Below, piece by piece: positions 17,263 to 26,594 of a stretch of DNA of 64,000 bases. Every line of letters begins with the position of its first letter. Position 1 is the stretch's first letter. Source of the DNA: Vreelandella titanicae BH1 (lineage in GTDB: Bacteria > Pseudomonadota > Gammaproteobacteria > Pseudomonadales > Halomonadaceae); the NCBI RefSeq assembly GCF_000336575.1, contig NZ_AOPO01000010.1, forward strand, positions 108,236-172,235, written 5' to 3'. The translations under genes were made by a program, and so were the position numbers. Below the pieces are notes generated by a model. The model searched no databases, had not been told where the DNA came from, and saw only the letters and a program-made list of their open reading frames with translations.

Positions 17263-17994
17263 CTAGTGAGACGTGAAACCACCATCGACCGGCAGGCAGG
17301 CTCCGCTGATCATCGACGCGGCCGGGCTGAGAAGAAAGGCAACCGGAAGGGCGACTTCCCTGGGAGTGGCAAAGCGCCCTAGGGGAATGGCGGCCAGCAT
17401 CGGGTTGCGCTTGGCGGGATCGGCCCAGGCACGTTCGGCCATGGGGGTCAGGGTCACCGTCGGGTTGACACTGTTGACGCGGATGCCTTTGGAACCCAGC
17501 TCGAGGCACAGCACACGAGTCATGGCATCCATGGCTGCTTTAGACGCGCAATAGCCTAGGTGGCCGGGCAGAGCGGCCATGGATGCTTGGCTTGAGACGT
17601 TGACAATGCTGCCCTGACGGCCGTGCGCGATCATGTGGCGGGCCGCTTCCCGTGCCACCACGGCACTGGCAGTGACGTTCGTGTTCATAATGTTCTCGAT
17701 ATCCTTCGCCTTGAAATCCAAGACGTCGTCGAGGATCGAGATACCGGCACAATTGACCAGGCCATCGAGGACGGGCATCTCGACGAAGGCCGCGACAACT
17801 GCGGCCTCATCGGTGATGTCGACGGCCAGGGTGCGTGCCCCCAGCTCTTTCTCGAGTTTGGCTAGCTGATCCCGGTTGCGACCAAACAGCACCAGTTCGG
17901 CACCGAGTTCAGCCAGAGACCTCGCGATATCGAGGCCGATGCCGCTGGTCGCTCCCGTAACGAGGATGCGTTGGTTGTGGAGTTCGAAGTTCAT
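17263..17994 (-). CDS. L-xylulose reductase-like short-chain dehydrogenase
   Basis: A 243-aa NAD(P)-dependent SDR. The cofactor motif is TGATSGIG (13-20) and the catalytic set is S134/S135 with Y148-x3-K152. It closely resembles L-xylulose reductase (DCXR): VNVSSQ, the LELGSKGIRVNSVNPT segment and AWADPAK all fit. This predicts interconversion of xylitol or a related pentitol with a ketopentose. It lies directly upstream of the kinase remnant and downstream of the ABC importer genes. The exact substrate cannot be read from sequence. Confidence 0.85.
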   Translation of the reverse strand: MNFELHNQRILVTGATSGIGLDIARSLAELGAELVLFGRNRDQLAKLEKELGARTLAVDITDEAAVVAAFVEMPVLDGLVNCAGISILDDVLDFKAKDIENIMNTNVTASAVVAREAARHMIAHGRQGSIVNVSSQASMAALPGHLGYCASKAAMDAMTRVLCLELGSKGIRVNSVNPTVTLTPMAERAWADPAKRNPMLAAIPLGRFATPREVALPVAFLLSPAASMISGACLPVDGGFTSH

Positions 17995-18061
17995 GATGTG
18001 GCGTCACTCGCTCGATTTGTGATTGGCATTTAGCCGATGCATGATCGGCATGAGCAGGGTC

Positions 18062-19042
18062 TCAGGGAGTCCGCTTGCGGCTAATGTAGATCGCCAGCAG
18101 GATGATCAGGCCCTTGATGACGTTTTGAAGGTAGGGCGACACGCCCATCAGGTTAAGACCGTTGTTGAGCACGCCAAGCAGCATGGCGCCTACCAGTGTG
18201 CCTAAAATCATTCCTCGCCCACCGGTGATAGCGGCGCCGCCCAGTACTACGGCGGCGATGGCGTCGAGCTCGAAGCCGATCCCGGCGTTGGGTTGGCCGC
18301 TCATCAACCGAGAGGTCAAGATCAACCCGGCAATGGCCGCAGTCGTGCCACTCAGGGTGTAGACCAGCAACTTGTAGCGGGACACTCGGATACCGGATAG
18401 CCGAGTCGCTTCCTCATTGCCGCCAATGGCATACAGGTAGCGTCCGGTCGCAGTATGGTGGAGCAGCAAAAAGCCGAGTGCGTAGACGCTGATCATGATC
18501 AGTATCGGGGTTTCGATGCCGGCCAAGCTGCCACGACCAAAGAAGGCAAATTCCGGGGGGAGGCCGGAAATTGGGTAGCCTCCGGTGTATATCAAGCCAA
18601 GCCCGCGGGCAATCCCCATAGTGGCCAAAGTGACGATGATGGGTGGCATGCCGGCAAAAGCAACAAAAAAGCCATTGAAAGCTCCGAAGCCTGCACCTAC
18701 CAATACGCCTAGCAGGATGGCTAGCGACGGAGGAACCCCCGCCACCATCAGCCCAGCCATTACCGTTCCCGACAAGGCCATTACCGGGCCCACGGAGAGG
18801 TCGATGCCGCCGGTGAGAATAGCTAGGCTCATCCCCACAGCTATGATGGCGATGATCGAGGTCTGACGCACCAGATTGGCTTGGTTGCTTATGGTTAGAA
18901 AGTTGTCGTTGATGGTCGACATGGCAATGAAAACGACGATGAAACCGATCAGCGGGTAGAAGATTGGAGTACGGCGCCAACTGGCCAGCCGCATCTTGAG
19001 GAGCTGGTGAGTGTTGCCGGGTATTGAGTCGAGCTGGCTCAT
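18062..19042 (-). CDS. Sugar ABC transporter permease (RbsC type)
   Basis: A 326-aa inner-membrane permease of the ribose/xylose/carbohydrate class 2 uptake family with about nine hydrophobic segments. Family motifs include [13 protein letters not shown] and [10 protein letters not shown], and the end is [11 protein letters not shown] 19042 overlaps the stop of the ATPase gene as ATGA, indicating translational coupling. It works with the ATPase and binding protein encoded upstream. Confidence 0.93.
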   Translation of the reverse strand: MSQLDSIPGNTHQLLKMRLASWRRTPIFYPLIGFIVVFIAMSTINDNFLTISNQANLVRQTSIIAIIAVGMSLAILTGGIDLSVGPVMALSGTVMAGLMVAGVPPSLAILLGVLVGAGFGAFNGFFVAFAGMPPIIVTLATMGIARGLGLIYTGGYPISGLPPEFAFFGRGSLAGIETPILIMISVYALGFLLLHHTATGRYLYAIGGNEEATRLSGIRVSRYKLLVYTLSGTTAAIAGLILTSRLMSGQPNAGIGFELDAIAAVVLGGAAITGGRGMILGTLVGAMLLGVLNNGLNLMGVSPYLQNVIKGLIILLAIYISRKRTP

Positions 19043-20541
19043 GAGCTGAGTCCCCCCGTGGCGTGATGCATGATGGATTGTGAATTGAGATCGTTGCCTT
19101 GCAGTTCGGCGGCGATCTGTCCCTGGTAGAAGACCGCTGCGCGATCGCATAGACCAAGAATTTCCGGGAGTTCGGACGAAATCATGATGATCGACACGCC
19201 TCGGGCAGTGAGCTCTTTCATTAAGGCGTAGATCTCTGACTTGGCGCCGACGTCAATGCCGCGGGTGGGCTCATCGAAGATCAGCACCTTACACTGGTGG
19301 CCCAGCCAGCGGGCGATAACAACCTTCTGCTGGTTGCCGCCGCTGAGATTGCCCACTGGGGTTTCGGGGCTGGGAGCCTTGACACGGACTGCCTTCATCA
19401 GATCGGCGGCAGTACTGGACTCTTGGCGGCGCTTGATCAATGGCAAAGCACTCTGAAATTGTGCCAGATTGTTCAGGGTGATGTTTTCGCGACACGAGAA
19501 CGGCAGGATCAATCCCTGGATCTTTCGGCTTTCCGGTAGAAGGCCGATCCCCTGCTTCAGGGCGGTGGCGGGGTGTAGGAGTTTAGTTGGCTTGCCCTCC
19601 ATAAGAATTTTGGCATGCACGGGGCGCGTCGCACCGATCAGCCCCATAGCCAGTTCTGTGCGGCCCGACCCCACTAAGCCAGCAAAGCCCAGGATCTCGC
19701 CGCGGTAGAGCTTCAATGAGTGTTCGGGGCCATTGACGTCAAGGCGCAGGGATTCAATGTCTAATACCACATCGTTATAATCGGCATCGCTACGCTGTTC
19801 GGGATAAAGATTCTCAACACGGCGGCCGACCATTTTCTCGATTAGGTCGTCGGGGGTAGTCGAGACGACGTCGCAGTCGTCGACCTTCTCACCGTCACGC
19901 ATCACGGTGACACGATCACAGATGGTGAATATCTCTTCCATGTGGTGTGATATGAATACCATGCCGACCTGTTGCTCGCGCAGTTTTCGCATGATGGTGA
20001 ACAGGTGATCTGCTTCGCTAGGCGTGAGGGTTGCTGTCGGCTCGTCGAGGATTAGGATGCGCGCTTTCAGTGACAGGGCCTTGGCGATCTCGATGAACTG
20101 CTGGTCGGCGACACTCAAGTCGGCGATGGGGCGGTCTAAGGGGATCGAGACCTTGAGGCGGTCTAGCAGGTGCTGCGCCTCGGCGATCATGCTGCGCCGG
20201 TCTCGCAGCCCGAATCTGTTACGCAATTCACGCCCAAGGAAGATATTATCCACGGCGTCCAGGTCGGGGATCAGGCTGAATTCCTGGAAGATGATACCGA
20301 TGCCCGCGTTGAGGGCGTCTTGGTAGCCATGGAAATTGCATACTTCGCCATTGATGTTGATCTCACCTTCATCTTGTCGGTAGATGCCGCAGAGAATTTT
20401 CATCAGAGTCGACTTGCCGGCCCCGTTTTCGCCAAGCAGGGCATGCACCTCGCCAGCATGGACATCGAGCGATACATCCGTGAGGGCCCTCACCCCGGGA
20501 AATGACTTCGAGATGTGTCTCAGGGAAAGTAATGGAGTCAT
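19039..20541 (-). CDS. Sugar ABC transporter ATP-binding protein (RbsA type)
   Basis: A 500-aa duplicated ATPase. The N-terminal half has Walker [10 protein letters not shown] and Walker [11 protein letters not shown]. The C-terminal half has the signature LSGGNQQK and a Walker-B-like [12 protein letters not shown], as in RbsA/XylG. ATG 20541 is chosen because GAGGG precedes it; an upstream start at 20580 has no such site. It powers uptake of a pentose or pentitol with the flanking binding protein and permease. Confidence 0.93.
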   Translation of the reverse strand: MTPLLSLRHISKSFPGVRALTDVSLDVHAGEVHALLGENGAGKSTLMKILCGIYRQDEGEININGEVCNFHGYQDALNAGIGIIFQEFSLIPDLDAVDNIFLGRELRNRFGLRDRRSMIAEAQHLLDRLKVSIPLDRPIADLSVADQQFIEIAKALSLKARILILDEPTATLTPSEADHLFTIMRKLREQQVGMVFISHHMEEIFTICDRVTVMRDGEKVDDCDVVSTTPDDLIEKMVGRRVENLYPEQRSDADYNDVVLDIESLRLDVNGPEHSLKLYRGEILGFAGLVGSGRTELAMGLIGATRPVHAKILMEGKPTKLLHPATALKQGIGLLPESRKIQGLILPFSCRENITLNNLAQFQSALPLIKRRQESSTAADLMKAVRVKAPSPETPVGNLSGGNQQKVVIARWLGHQCKVLIFDEPTRGIDVGAKSEIYALMKELTARGVSIIMISSELPEILGLCDRAAVFYQGQIAAELQGNDLNSQSIMHHATGGLSS

Positions 20542-20603
20542 AGGGATACCCTCGTGCGCCGCCCGTAGGGGGCAGCACACGTCATCATCGTCGGTGGGAG
20601 GGG

Positions 20604-21542
20604 TTACCAGCTAAAGTCAGCGGCCTTGTCGCGGTCGATCAGTTGTACGTCGATGGGAATTTCCGCGGGCGCAGTTTCTGCACCCCAGTGCTTAGCTAGC
20701 GCCAGGCCGAGCCCTACACGCACCATGTCTGCGGGATATTGCGCTGAGGTGGCGATGAACGCGGAATCAGCCTTCTGGATCTCCGCTACTGCCTCGGGAT
20801 GGCCGTCGACGCTGACCAGCTTGATGTCCTGGCCACTGGCCTCAATGGCTATCAGAGCGCCCAGCGCACCGATATCGTTGACGCTGAAGAGACCATTTAG
20901 ATCCGGGTTTGCCTGGATGATGTTCTCGGTGACTGTCATCGCATGGGTACGCTCCTGACGGCCATTCTGTTTGGTTACGATCTCGATGCCATCGTACTCA
21001 TTAAGCGCGTCGGTGCAGCCTTCAATACGTTGCAGGATCGGCACAACCGGAATGCCATCCAGTAGGGCTACCTGACCTTCACCATCGAGTTGTTGGGCTA
21101 GATATTCGCAGGCTAAGTAGCCGGCGTCATAGTTCTTGGAACCCACGAAGCCATCCACTGGGCCCTCTGCCTGGGCATCGATCGCGACCGTGGTGACGCC
21201 TGCTTCTCGGGCAGACAACACCGCCGTTTCAACCCCGACGGAGTCGGCAGGGTTGAGCAGCAGGATATCGATGCCACGTTGGATCATGTCCTCTACGTCG
21301 CTGACCTGCTTGGAGACATCGTGGCGTGCATCGGTGACAATCACCTCAGCTCCCAGGCTCTCTGCGGCGGTCTCGAGTGCCTCCTGCATGGTCACAAAAT
21401 ACTCGTTGTTGAGCTCCTGAAAGGACATGCCGATTGTCAGAGTATGCTCATCGGCTGCTGCGGTTCCTGCAACAAAGGCGGCTGCGCAGGCGGCGACAAG
21501 AGCCGTTTTGCGAAAATTTGCGGTGATCTTATTAATTTTCAT
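20604..21542 (-). CDS. Sugar ABC transporter periplasmic binding protein (RbsB type)
   Basis: A 312-aa exported protein with a signal peptide (residues 1-30, ending AAADE) and the type 1 periplasmic binding fold (peripla_BP_4). Typical segments are [30 protein letters not shown] and NDIGALGAL. It is the first gene of the operon and presents its ligand to the RbsC/RbsA-type importer. Context (ribitol- and xylulose-type dehydrogenases) suggests a pentitol rather than ribose; this is inference. Confidence 0.92.
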   Translation of the reverse strand: MKINKITANFRKTALVAACAAAFVAGTAAADEHTLTIGMSFQELNNEYFVTMQEALETAAESLGAEVIVTDARHDVSKQVSDVEDMIQRGIDILLLNPADSVGVETAVLSAREAGVTTVAIDAQAEGPVDGFVGSKNYDAGYLACEYLAQQLDGEGQVALLDGIPVVPILQRIEGCTDALNEYDGIEIVTKQNGRQERTHAMTVTENIIQANPDLNGLFSVNDIGALGALIAIEASGQDIKLVSVDGHPEAVAEIQKADSAFIATSAQYPADMVRVGLGLALAKHWGAETAPAEIPIDVQLIDRDKAADFSW

Positions 21543-21604
21543 TGTTAACTCCGTGATTGTTATTGTTTCTCTTAAAGGTTTTTCAATGTCGACAAAGTCA
21601 TTAA

Positions 21605-21674
21605 TGTTAACGTCAACAATTTGAAGACTATGTGCCCTTTAGAGGTTGGTCAACGGTCATACGACCAATGTCTA
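21605..21674 (-). promoter_or_regulatory. Promoter and LacI-type operator of the ABC importer operon
   Basis: Read on the minus strand: an upstream box TAGACATTGGTC (21663-21674), then -35 TTGACC (21648-21653), a 17-bp spacer, -10 TAGTCT (21625-21630), then the near-palindrome TGTTGACGTTAACA (21605-21618) at the expected transcription start. The same layout recurs at 22698-22766. The operator position fits repression by the LacI-type protein; the upstream box may bind a second factor. Confidence 0.7.
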
Positions 21675-21804
21675 TTCCTCTAAGATTTTACAAATGATCA
21701 AAGCGTTCATGCGAAGTGTTTATTCAAAACTGTAAGAGGTTGTAAGGCTGGTTGATCTGATTAAGCTAAAGAAACACCTTAATAGTTGTTGGATTGAATA
21801 CTTC

Positions 21805-22533
21805 CTACATATCAAAGTTGCTAGGCAAAACAACCATGTCTCGGATGGTTACATTTCGGGGGCGAGTAAGCATGAACATAATCGCATCAGATACATCCGT
21901 TGGTTCGATAATGCTGCCGGATTCTTTTGCCTTGCGCAGATTTTCTTCTGGCCAATCGGCGAGCAATGCACTATTTACAGGCCCGGGAGACACCGAAGCC
22001 ATGCGAATACCGTGCTTGTTGATCTGACGACGAGTAGTCTGAACGAAACTGTTGATGGCCCACTTGGAGGAAGCATAGACTGGCTCCCAGGGAACCGGGA
22101 AGTGCCCCGCAACGGAGCTTGTCACCATAATATCGCCCGTGCGACGTTCGATCATGTAGGGTAAGACGTTATGGACATTTTTAATCACCACATTAACATT
22201 GAGGTTCAGCATTCTGTCGATGGCGGCAGGGGAGGTGTCGATTAAATCGCCGCCGATATAACTACCGGCATTAGCATGAAAGATATCTAACTGTCCTGCC
22301 TTCTCTAAGATTTGTGAGAGGAGAGTGTCGCAGTCCTGTGGGTCAAGTAGGTCAATAACTAGGGGAAATGCAGCTTCGCCAAGTTCTTCACAGATGGTTT
22401 TCAGCGCAGCCTCATCTCTATCAATCATGACCACTTTGGCACCAGCGTCAATCATGGCCTTGGTAGTGGCAAGCCCGATGCCTGATGCTGCGCCAGTAAC
22501 GGCAGCAACTTTTCCAGTGAGTTCATTGGTCAT
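21805..22533 (-). CDS. Ribitol 2-dehydrogenase-like short-chain dehydrogenase
   Basis: A 242-aa NAD-dependent SDR with TGAASGIG (13-20), S139/S140 and Y153-x3-K157. It resembles Klebsiella ribitol dehydrogenase along its length: LDIFHANAG, WEPVYASSKWA, TTRRQ, PGPV and the end RNVTIRDMVVLP all fit. It would oxidise ribitol or a similar pentitol to a pentulose. It has its own promoter with the same operator as the importer operon. Its substrate may not be ribitol itself. Confidence 0.85.
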   Translation of the reverse strand: MTNELTGKVAAVTGAASGIGLATTKAMIDAGAKVVMIDRDEAALKTICEELGEAAFPLVIDLLDPQDCDTLLSQILEKAGQLDIFHANAGSYIGGDLIDTSPAAIDRMLNLNVNVVIKNVHNVLPYMIERRTGDIMVTSSVAGHFPVPWEPVYASSKWAINSFVQTTRRQINKHGIRMASVSPGPVNSALLADWPEENLRKAKESGSIIEPTDVSDAIMFMLTRPRNVTIRDMVVLPSNFDM

Positions 22534-22697
22534 CTTATAATCTCCTATATTCAGGTTCCTCGATTGGCGAGGCCGTTTGGTTTCTGGAGTGGCTTGTGAA
22601 TGATCCCGAGGTGTCTCTGATGAGCAGGATCAACTTTTGTGCTTACTCGTCCCTGGTTCATCTCCAAGGCGCATGGAGAGTGGATTGAAACTCTATA

Positions 22698-22766
22698 TGT
22701 TGACGTCAACATTTTAAAGCTATTCTCTATTTGAAAACGAATCAATGGGATTAAGACCAATGTCTA
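22698..22766 (-). promoter_or_regulatory. Promoter and LacI-type operator of the ribitol-dehydrogenase-like gene
   Basis: On the minus strand: upstream box TAGACATTGGTC (22755-22766), -35 TTGATT (22740-22745), a 17-bp spacer, -10 TAGCTT (22717-22722), then the perfect palindrome TGTTGACGTCAACA (22698-22711). The leader to the start codon at 22533 is about 165 nt. The remaining gap, 22767-22938, shows no gene. Confidence 0.72.
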
Positions 22767-22938
22767 GGCTTTGGTATTTTGAAGAGGTGGAGCTAATCAA
22801 TGACCCGACAGTTGCCGTTGATCAGCATATGTCGATGTTTTTCTATGGGTGGGTGGTGCGGCAATTACCACTGTAACGGGCACTGGCGTGGCTTCCTATT
22901 CCCGAGCAAGCGTCCGAGGGGCTGATGCAGATCAACTG

Positions 22939-23349
22939 TCATTCATGCGGTTGAATGAGTGCTTGGTAATCTGCCTTGGGCAGTGCCTGCAGGTTCATAT
23001 ACGACACGTGAACGGCCATTTCTGTCAGTGTGAATGTCGCCAGCTCATCAATGAGAGAAAGGGCAAGGTCGTAGCTGGAGAGGCTGGTGGCAATCCCCGG
23101 TGTCCAGTGGTGAGCTTTGATGGCGCGGGCTATTAGTACATCTCGATCGGAGTCGAGGGGAAACGCAGCGCCCCGGTAGGCGTCACGCCAGTGGTCGCAA
23201 TAACAAGCAACGACAAACTCTCGGAAAGTGTTAACCAGCATTTTGTGCAGTGCTTCGAGGTTTTCGACGCCCGACTCTGGCAGGTTGCTGTATTCCCGCT
23301 GCATCTGCTCGAGCTGATCCCAACGCTTGTGGTAGGCGGCCTTGTCCAA
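22939..23349 (-). CDS. Hypothetical protein at the edge of the prophage remnant
   Basis: A 136-aa soluble, mostly helical and acidic protein without signal peptide or membrane segments. It begins with a TTG codon preceded by AAGGGG. I recognise no domain; an early region rich in Tyr, Trp and Glu is followed by helical segments with Cys near residue 50. It lies next to phage-derived genes and may be a prophage early gene. The coding call rests on composition, length and a ribosome site. Confidence 0.55.
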   Translation of the reverse strand: MDKAAYHKRWDQLEQMQREYSNLPESGVENLEALHKMLVNTFREFVVACYCDHWRDAYRGAAFPLDSDRDVLIARAIKAHHWTPGIATSLSSYDLALSLIDELATFTLTEMAVHVSYMNLQALPKADYQALIQPHE

Positions 23350-23376
23350 CGCTTTCCCCTTATCCCTAGTTTAGAA

Positions 23377-23403
23377 GCCACCAATATAGCGATATTGGGT
23401 GGC
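23377..23403. terminator. Possible hairpin terminator
   Basis: GCCACCAATAT and ATATTGGGTGGC form a near-perfect stem with a 4-nt loop and one bulged G. Only TTT follows on the plus strand, so termination is uncertain. The segment 23404-23550 shows no convincing gene. Confidence 0.35.
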
Positions 23404-23550
23404 TTTGCTCAATTCTTCTTTGGCCTGAGGCTGGGCTTTCTATTTCTGGGAATTGCTATGATAAAGGCTCCGCCTATTCACCAATATCACATGGGAAGTA
23501 ATGCAATGCTCCCCAAGCGATGGAGGATAATGTTCGTTTTAAATCAAGCT

Positions 23551-24054
23551 CTAAGTGATCAGCTTCAATAAGCGTTCCCACTTGTTGAGAACAACCACTC
23601 CTTTTGTGCGCCCGAGCTGCACACAGGTATCGTTAAAAGCAGGCCTACGAAGGCCTTCTATATCGGGGAAGTCGATCAAAGCGATCCTGCACGTTTCACA
23701 TTCGTATTCTTCAAAGCTGTAAGCAGCTTTCTTCATGTAGAGCCTCTGAAAGCGTCTCCTTGCCTTGCGACATTGAGCTGCGTGCTTTTTGGGATCTATT
23801 ACAAAATCCAGCATGGTACTTACTGCAACAATGACACCACTGGTAGCGGTCAAAACCGTGTGCTCAGTGATCACTCCTGCAAAAGCAGCACTACCGCCAA
23901 AAAGACTGGTGAACGTGAACACGTTGGCCATCCTGCTAAAAAGCCTTTGCTGTAGTTGCATATACCTAACCATGTAACAGGTGCCATCAATAGCCTCCTC
24001 GAACGACATTGGGTCGTGCCTTTCAGGAATACTGGGAAGGCTTACATCTTTCAT
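23551..24054 (-). CDS. Two-TM membrane protein, SLATT-like
   Basis: A 167-aa protein with a soluble helical N-terminus, two adjacent hydrophobic segments (about residues 45-62 and 66-86, FTFTSLFGGSAAFAGVI and TSGVIVAVSTMLDFVI), then a basic helix (KARRRFQRLYMKK). This layout resembles SLATT-type two-TM proteins, which are linked to conflict systems, but the match is by shape only. It follows a 49-aa gene on the same strand by 12 bp and they probably form an operon. Function unknown. Confidence 0.6.
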   Translation of the reverse strand: MKDVSLPSIPERHDPMSFEEAIDGTCYMVRYMQLQQRLFSRMANVFTFTSLFGGSAAFAGVITEHTVLTATSGVIVAVSTMLDFVIDPKKHAAQCRKARRRFQRLYMKKAAYSFEEYECETCRIALIDFPDIEGLRRPAFNDTCVQLGRTKGVVVLNKWERLLKLIT

Positions 24055-24066
24055 GTCATTAAATCC

Positions 24067-24216
24067 CTACTTGAAGCGTATGCAGACTTCGTCTTCAGGA
24101 AAGTCTGGATCATCAGGAAAACGAGGTTCTGGTCTGGGAATCCTGATCGGTGGAACACATGGGATTTGGCCCGGTGGATCCCATTCTCCTGCTTGGCATC
24201 TTTTTTGAAATTTCAT
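24067..24216 (-). CDS. Small proline-rich protein (49 aa)
   Basis: I translated 24216-24067 on the minus strand: a 49-aa product rich in Pro, Asp and Glu with three Cys (start MKFQKRCQAG, end EDEVCIRFK). GGAGAG lies 7 bp before the ATG. It has no hydrophobic segment. It precedes the two-TM gene by 12 bp, so the two may act together. I do not recognise the family. Confidence 0.5.
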   Translation of the reverse strand: MKFQKRCQAGEWDPPGQIPCVPPIRIPRPEPRFPDDPDFPEDEVCIRFK

Positions 24217-24314
24217 CGTGTCTCTCCGTTACAGAATGTTAAGGAGGGAGTGATCATTTCTAGTTTAGGACTGGTTTTAAAAAACCGCCTAATGTTTGTG
24301 GCCGGAGGTACTCC

Positions 24315-24620
24315 ATGACCGAGAAAGGTGGGCAGCAGGCGCGTCGTGCCGCGTTATTGTGCCAAAACGTGCGATTTGGTTTGTACCTCGATTGCCGCCG
24401 CCGTCAGGCAAAAGCGCTTGAATATCGGCAATTGCCCGATGGTACCCACAGCCTGGAGGATTGCGCTGATTTCATCCGTCATTCGTGTCGCATCCAAAGC
24501 CGCGCCGAGCTGGATCATAACGACACGGCGCGGGCCATGCTGGAACGGGTCGTCGCTGACTACCAGCGTTGGGAGCGCCAGCAACGAATGCTCGACCAGA
24601 TCGCTGGGGGGAGGGCGTGA
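24315..24620 (+). CDS. Hypothetical phage-type protein
   Basis: A 101-aa basic, helical protein without membrane segments. It begins after GGAGGT. The middle carries DGTHSLEDCADFIRHSC and a C-terminal helix rich in Arg and Gln. It is the first gene of a plus-strand run (this gene, phosphatase, VRR-NUC, late-regulator-like) that looks like the nin region of a lambdoid phage. No domain recognised. Confidence 0.55.
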   Translation: MTEKGGQQARRAALLCQNVRFGLYLDCRRRQAKALEYRQLPDGTHSLEDCADFIRHSCRIQSRAELDHNDTARAMLERVVADYQRWERQQRMLDQIAGGRA

Positions 24621-24698
24621 AGAGTTCAGAGGCGGAAGGGTTTGGGAGGTGATTTATCACCGTTCTATGGATTGGGAACTCGATCAGGAGCTAGGGCT

Positions 24699-25358
24699 AT
24701 GAGCTTGATTCAAAAGCACGGCCAGAACATGGATGGAAGAGATTTTATCATTGGTGATATTCATGGGCAGTACGACCTGCTGCTTGAGTCCATGGCGCGC
24801 GTTGACTTCGATAAGTCAAAGGATCGGTTATTTTGTGTAGGTGACTTGATCGACCGGGGGATGGATTCTTTCGAGTGCTTATCGCTAGCCTTTGAGCCTT
24901 GGTTTTTTGGCGTGCGTGGCAATCACGAGATGTTGGCCATTGATGCGCTTGAGAATGGGGGAAGCGCCGAAGACCTTTGGATGATCAACGGCGGCACCTG
25001 GGCGATAACTGAGAATATGATCGAAGTCCGGCAAATTCTTCGTGAGGCGCTGAAGTATCTGCCTTACGCCCGCCAGATAGATGTTTTGGGGCAGCAGGTT
25101 GGCATCGTTCATGCCGAGCCGCCTGCGGACTGGTCGCAGGTTGAGATGGCGAATGATGTAGGCAAGGTGGCAATGATATGGGGCCGGACTCGCATAAAGA
25201 GTAGGGACACGACGCCAGTAGTTGGCATTGATGCCGTAGTGGTCGGGCACACCATCCTTGAGCAACCTACTTGGCTAGGTAATGTGTTCTATATCGACAC
25301 CGGTGCTTTTCATACGGGCCGGTTGACGTTGATCAATGCCCGGGAGGTGTTGGTATGA
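24699..25358 (+). CDS. Serine/threonine protein phosphatase (phage NinI type)
   Basis: A 219-aa metallophosphoesterase of the PPP family. It has GDIHGQ (18-23), GDLIDRG (about 48-54) and GNHE (about 75-78), followed by later VHAEPP and VVGHT motifs; these are the metal-binding and catalytic signatures of lambda phosphatase. ATG 24699 follows CAGGAG. The position between small phage genes and a VRR-NUC gene fits a nin-region phosphatase. Confidence 0.88.
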   Translation: MSLIQKHGQNMDGRDFIIGDIHGQYDLLLESMARVDFDKSKDRLFCVGDLIDRGMDSFECLSLAFEPWFFGVRGNHEMLAIDALENGGSAEDLWMINGGTWAITENMIEVRQILREALKYLPYARQIDVLGQQVGIVHAEPPADWSQVEMANDVGKVAMIWGRTRIKSRDTTPVVGIDAVVVGHTILEQPTWLGNVFYIDTGAFHTGRLTLINAREVLV

Positions 25359-25493
25359 GCTGGCGCCAGCAAACCACTGCCAAAAAGCTACGCCGTCCTC
25401 GCACTGACCAAAAGCGGCGCGCCCCGGGCAAAGCCCGTTGATTGGGAAGGGCAGGAGCAAGCCGTTCTGATCCGTTGGCTGTATTGCGAGAAA

Positions 25494-25877
25494 ATGCGCG
25501 GTCATCCGGTCGGCGAGCTGTTCGACGCCACCTTCCATGTGCCCAACGGTGGCCATCGCAATAAGAAAACTGCGAGCGACCTCAAACGCCAGGGCGTACA
25601 GGCAGGTGTTAGCGATCTTCCCGTGCGTCAGGCCCGCGGCGGTTGGTTTGGCCTGTACCTGGAATTCAAGGCCACCCCGCCAAAGGATGCGCCGTTAGCC
25701 GATAGCCAATTCAAGTGGTTGGAAGATACCGAGTACGAAGGCTATTGCGCGGTGCTGGCGCTGGGCCTCGAGGAGGCCAAAGCAGTACTCAGGGAATACG
25801 CCAGTTGGCCCCGCACGCAAATAGCCGGCGAACGGCTGGCGCTGGAAAGCGGTACGGAGTGGAGGAAGGGGCAATGA
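25494..25877 (+). CDS. VRR-NUC domain nuclease, 5' end uncertain
   Basis: A PD-(D/E)xK-type nuclease of the VRR-NUC family, 127 aa from ATG 25494. Visible signatures are VPNGGHRNKKTASDLKRQG, GVSDLPV and LYLEFKA (the Asp and Glu-x-Lys). The frame stays open upstream and encodes DWEGQEQAVLIRWLYCEK, the usual domain start, but has no ATG before the phosphatase stop at 25358. Another frame has an ATG at 25355 (overlapping that stop) which begins MSWRQQTTAKKLRRP and ends at 25441. A 1-nt frameshift near 25400-25440 would join them, so the gene may be damaged. Confidence 0.72.
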   Translation: MRGHPVGELFDATFHVPNGGHRNKKTASDLKRQGVQAGVSDLPVRQARGGWFGLYLEFKATPPKDAPLADSQFKWLEDTEYEGYCAVLALGLEEAKAVLREYASWPRTQIAGERLALESGTEWRKGQ

Positions 25878-26434
25878 CACAGCAGAAGGGGAGCAGCATG
25901 CAGTTTGATGATTGGAAACGAGTCGCAAACCCCTGGCGTGTCGTTGAGGCGGCGAAGAGTGATGAACGAGCGCGTGATGCTGCCGTGTCCCGCATCATTG
26001 ACACCATGCTGGAGCTGCAGCTTGATTACCGTCATGAGAACCCTGGATACCAGCCGTTCAGTGTGACGGCTTTGGCGGGTGAAGTACCTGGAGGCGGTGG
26101 TCGTAGTGACCAGGCCATGCCGGCCGCGTTGCGGTACCACCCCCAAAGCGAGTGGCATAAAGCCTGCGGCGTGCTGCTCGATCAACTACCCAAACGCCAG
26201 GCTGCGGCGATGCTGATGCAGGCCGCCCGCATCCGTCCGGAGAAGATGGGCCATAGCATTTGGATGGTAACTGCCAGGCAGATGGTGGAGCGGCAGGAGG
26301 TGTTGCTCAGGGCGTTGGGAATGAACGAGAGAGTGAGGCATTTTGAGAGTGTTGAGGCGTTGCAGGTGGCGGGTAAGCGTGCGCGTAAGCGGTTGTTGCA
26401 GGTGTTGGCGGTGGGGGAGGTAGGGCAGGAATAG
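25874..26434 (+). CDS. Phage late-regulator-like (possible antitermination) protein
   Basis: A 186-aa soluble protein whose ATG overlaps the VRR-NUC stop (ATGA). The N-terminus is helical (FDDWKRVANPWRVVEAAK), followed by SRIIDTMLELQLDYRHE and a basic C-terminus rich in Arg and Lys. Its place, last in the early run and just before where lysis genes would follow, fits an antitermination Q-like role. The sequence itself does not prove this. Downstream, 26435-26594 may hold the start of another phage gene cut by the cargo insertion. Confidence 0.5.
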   Translation: MTQQKGSSMQFDDWKRVANPWRVVEAAKSDERARDAAVSRIIDTMLELQLDYRHENPGYQPFSVTALAGEVPGGGGRSDQAMPAALRYHPQSEWHKACGVLLDQLPKRQAAAMLMQAARIRPEKMGHSIWMVTARQMVERQEVLLRALGMNERVRHFESVEALQVAGKRARKRLLQVLAVGEVGQE

Positions 26435-26594
26435 ATTGTATTGCGTTGGCCAAAAATGATGACCAACGCGCTTAGCTATCTCAATGCTCTAGAGGAGTGG
26501 GCATTAGGTACTGCTTTCGGCCAAAAGCTGCATGCCCCCAAGAACAGTCGCGATGTTGTATCTGTCGCGGACGGGCTTGCGATCATAGTCCAAC

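Noticed and set aside
22849..23136. Plus-strand 95-aa frame
   Set aside because: It overlaps the 22939-23349 gene and lacks a ribosome site and recognisable domain.
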